Origin: Vibrio rumoiensis 1S-45
GTDB taxonomy: Bacteria > Pseudomonadota > Gammaproteobacteria > Enterobacterales > Vibrionaceae
Direction: 5' to 3'
Assembly: GCF_000286955.2 (NCBI RefSeq)
Contig: NZ_AJYK02000055.1
Location: forward strand, 1-35,110
DNA: 35,110 nucleotides
Shown here: in pieces, positions 33,157-35,110 of the stretch
Layout: each line of letters begins with the position of its first letter
Numbering within the stretch: the stretch's first letter is position 1
The notes under the pieces: generated by a model
The model's database searches: none
The model's input: only the letters and a program-made list of their open reading frames with translations
What the model was told of the DNA's origin: nothing
Program-made: the position numbers and the translations under genes

Positions 33157-33190
33157 AACTTTCTGTTGTCATTACTGTGTGTTTTATGAA

Positions 33191-34879
33191 CTAGAAGGCC
33201 GTACGCTTATAACGACGGTACTCTGGCTGCCAAAAACCATTATCAATTGCCGCTTCAATCGCTTCATCGGTAATGGACAATGCCACACCCTGTTCAATCG
33301 CTTTTTTAGCAACCGCAAAGGCGATTTTTTTCGATACTAAGTGAATCTCTTCTAAGGGGGGTAATAGTGCGCCCGTTCCTTTTTGATCAAGAGGTGAGCA
33401 CGTTGCCAATGCACGGCTTGATTCCATAAGCATTTCATCGGTCACTCGAGAGGCACATACAGCAAGCACACCTAAACCAATGCCAGGGAAAATGTAGCTG
33501 TTGTTACACTGGGCGATTGGGTAATCTTTGCCTTCGTATTTTACCGGAGCAAATGGGCTACCTGTCGCGATCAGTGCTTGGCCTTTGGTCCATTGGAAAA
33601 TATCTTGAGGGGTTCCTTCCACACGGCTCGTTGGATTCGAGAGTGGGAAAATAATAGGGCGGTCACAATGTGCATGCATGGTTTCAATGACTTCTTGGCT
33701 AAATAAACCAGGAACACCAGAAACTCCAATTAGAACGGTAGGTTTGGCATTACGCATTACATCTAATAATGAGAAGCCTTGCTCATCACCTTCCCAATCG
33801 GAAATATTTTTATGTTGTTGAACAAGTTTTTGTTGGAAGTCGAGAAGATTTTTCATACCTTCTTGTAATAAACCCCAACGGTCGACCATATAAACCTGAG
33901 AACGCGCTTTCTCTTCGCTTAAACCTTCCGATACCATTTGAGCGATAATAGCTTCTGCAATACCACAACCTGCAGAGCCTGCACCCACAAACGTAATTCG
34001 TTGAGCTGATAACTTACTGCCTGCAGCATGACAAGCCGCAATAAGCGAACCAACAGTAACGGCAGCAGTACCTTGAATATCATCATTGAAACAACAGACT
34101 TTGTCTTTGTAGCGTTCCAATAATGGCATGGCATTTTTTTGAGCAAAATCTTCAAACTGGATCAAGGCATCAGGCCAGCGACGTTTGATCGCTTGCATGA
34201 AATCATCAACAAATTTGTCATATTCAGAGCCAGTAATACGAGGGTGACGCCAGCCCATGTACATTGGATCGGCAAGACGTTGAGGGTTATTAGTACCAAC
34301 ATCTAATACAATTGGAAGAGTATAAGCTGGGCTAATGCCGCCACAAGCAGTGTATAGCGATAGCTTACCAATAGGGATCCCCATACCGCCGATACCTTGG
34401 TCGCCTAAACCAAGAATACGTTCGCCATCAGTGACCACGATAACTTTTACATTTTGGCTGGTGGCATTGTTGACTAGATCATCAATGCGATCTCGATTTG
34501 GGTAAGAGATAAACAACCCGCGACCACGGCGATAGATGTTAGAGAAGTTTTCACATGCAGCGCCTACGGTTGGCGTATAAATGATAGGCATCATTTCAGT
34601 AATGTGATTTTGAACTAATCGATAGAAAAGGGTTTCGTTGGTGTCTTGAATATTACGAAGATAAATATGCTTATCCATGTCACTGTCAAACGCTTGATAT
34701 TGCAGGTAAGCACGCTCTACTTGCTCTTCAATCGTTTCTGTTGCTTCTGGTAGCAAGCCTTCTAAGTTGAATTCTTTGCGTTCTTCAAAAGTAAAGCCAC
34801 TGCCTTTATTAAGTAGCGGGGTAGCCATTAAAACAGGGCCTGCATAAGTGATGTATAGGGGACGTTTATCGTTATTCAT
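33191..34879 (-). CDS. maeA: NAD-dependent malic enzyme
   Basis: This 562-residue enzyme (SfcA type) oxidatively decarboxylates malate to pyruvate with NAD. Key parts are [17 protein letters not shown] (substrate-binding Tyr), [20 protein letters not shown] (catalytic Lys), the metal-binding [10 protein letters not shown] and [14 protein letters not shown], the NAD-binding [11 protein letters not shown], and the C-terminal [13 protein letters not shown] and [12 protein letters not shown]. The open frame has an ATG 7 codons upstream at 34900, but ATG 34879 starts the conserved part ([15 protein letters not shown]), has GGAGAAGAG upstream, and gives the family length. It is monocistronic, with its own terminator. 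The AT-rich DNA at 34880-35110 probably carries its promoter. Confidence 0.96.
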   Translation of the reverse strand: MNNDKRPLYITYAGPVLMATPLLNKGSGFTFEERKEFNLEGLLPEATETIEEQVERAYLQYQAFDSDMDKHIYLRNIQDTNETLFYRLVQNHITEMMPIIYTPTVGAACENFSNIYRRGRGLFISYPNRDRIDDLVNNATSQNVKVIVVTDGERILGLGDQGIGGMGIPIGKLSLYTACGGISPAYTLPIVLDVGTNNPQRLADPMYMGWRHPRITGSEYDKFVDDFMQAIKRRWPDALIQFEDFAQKNAMPLLERYKDKVCCFNDDIQGTAAVTVGSLIAACHAAGSKLSAQRITFVGAGSAGCGIAEAIIAQMVSEGLSEEKARSQVYMVDRWGLLQEGMKNLLDFQQKLVQQHKNISDWEGDEQGFSLLDVMRNAKPTVLIGVSGVPGLFSQEVIETMHAHCDRPIIFPLSNPTSRVEGTPQDIFQWTKGQALIATGSPFAPVKYEGKDYPIAQCNNSYIFPGIGLGVLAVCASRVTDEMLMESSRALATCSPLDQKGTGALLPPLEEIHLVSKKIAFAVAKKAIEQGVALSITDEAIEAAIDNGFWQPEYRRYKRTAF

Positions 34880-34900
34880 TATTTGGCTCTTCTCCGGCAA

Positions 34901-35110
34901 GCGAGATTGTGTTTATTGATAACTAGGACTGAGTATAGGTCTATCATAAAATCATGCTTAACATTGTAAACAATTTTTCTTTGATGTTTGGCTTTGGCGC
35001 ACATAAAAATGCTTTTTATTAATTCGAGATTAATGTTGAAAATTATTAATTCATTTAAAAACAATAGGTTAAAATTAATTTATGCTTTTTAGATTAATGT
35101 AATACGATAT
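34901..35110. other. AT-rich region upstream of maeA
   Basis: No gene is seen before the window edge. The DNA is strongly AT-rich and probably holds the maeA promoter on the minus strand. Confidence 0.35.

Overview
The window looks like a chromosomal segment of a Vibrionaceae bacterium (Vibrio, Aliivibrio or a close relative), AT-rich by eye. The evidence is gene content and order. trxB, a small putative 2OG-Fe dioxygenase and a class-V aminotransferase-fold protein of the type first named after V. cholerae VC1184 lie next to cydDC. serC, a TfoX-family competence regulator, a YdgA-like DUF945 protein, sanA and an NAD-malic enzyme are close by. No rRNA, tRNA, CRISPR array, intact insertion sequence or integrase was found.

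Left part (1-5.1 kb): an accessory, defence-like cassette, all on the minus strand. In transcription order it holds a two-helix membrane protein (5124-4405), a leader region with unusual potential RNA structure (about 4087-3929), a 723-residue helical protein of unknown function (3909-1738), a prokaryotic viperin (pVip, 1613-648) and a small Cys/His protein overlapping the viperin stop codon by 4 bp (651-295). Viperins are radical-SAM enzymes that make 3'-deoxy-3',4'-didehydro nucleotides, which block viral polymerases. This is the most interesting locus, because the partners look undescribed.

Middle part (5.5-18 kb): a YcxB-like membrane protein, then a sulfatase locus made of an exported DUF1254/DUF1214 protein, a Ser-type periplasmic sulfatase, and the anaerobic sulfatase-maturating enzyme that would activate it. 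Housekeeping genes follow, mostly on the minus strand: a YbjL-type transporter, glutaredoxin 1, the sugar-catabolism repressor HexR, a PLP aspartate decarboxylase of the PanP type, a small exported protein, and the lysine exporter LysO.

Right part (18.4-35 kb): tfoX, an outer-membrane beta-barrel-like protein, a DUF945 protein, serC, cydDC, trxB, the overlapping dioxygenase/aminotransferase-fold pair, a DUF2797 zinc-type protein, a membrane diguanylate cyclase with a periplasmic sensor, sanA and maeA. Most genes or short operons are separated by clear intrinsic-terminator hairpins. Several reported starts are moved downstream of the longest open frame, because a ribosome binding site and family length support the internal ATG.
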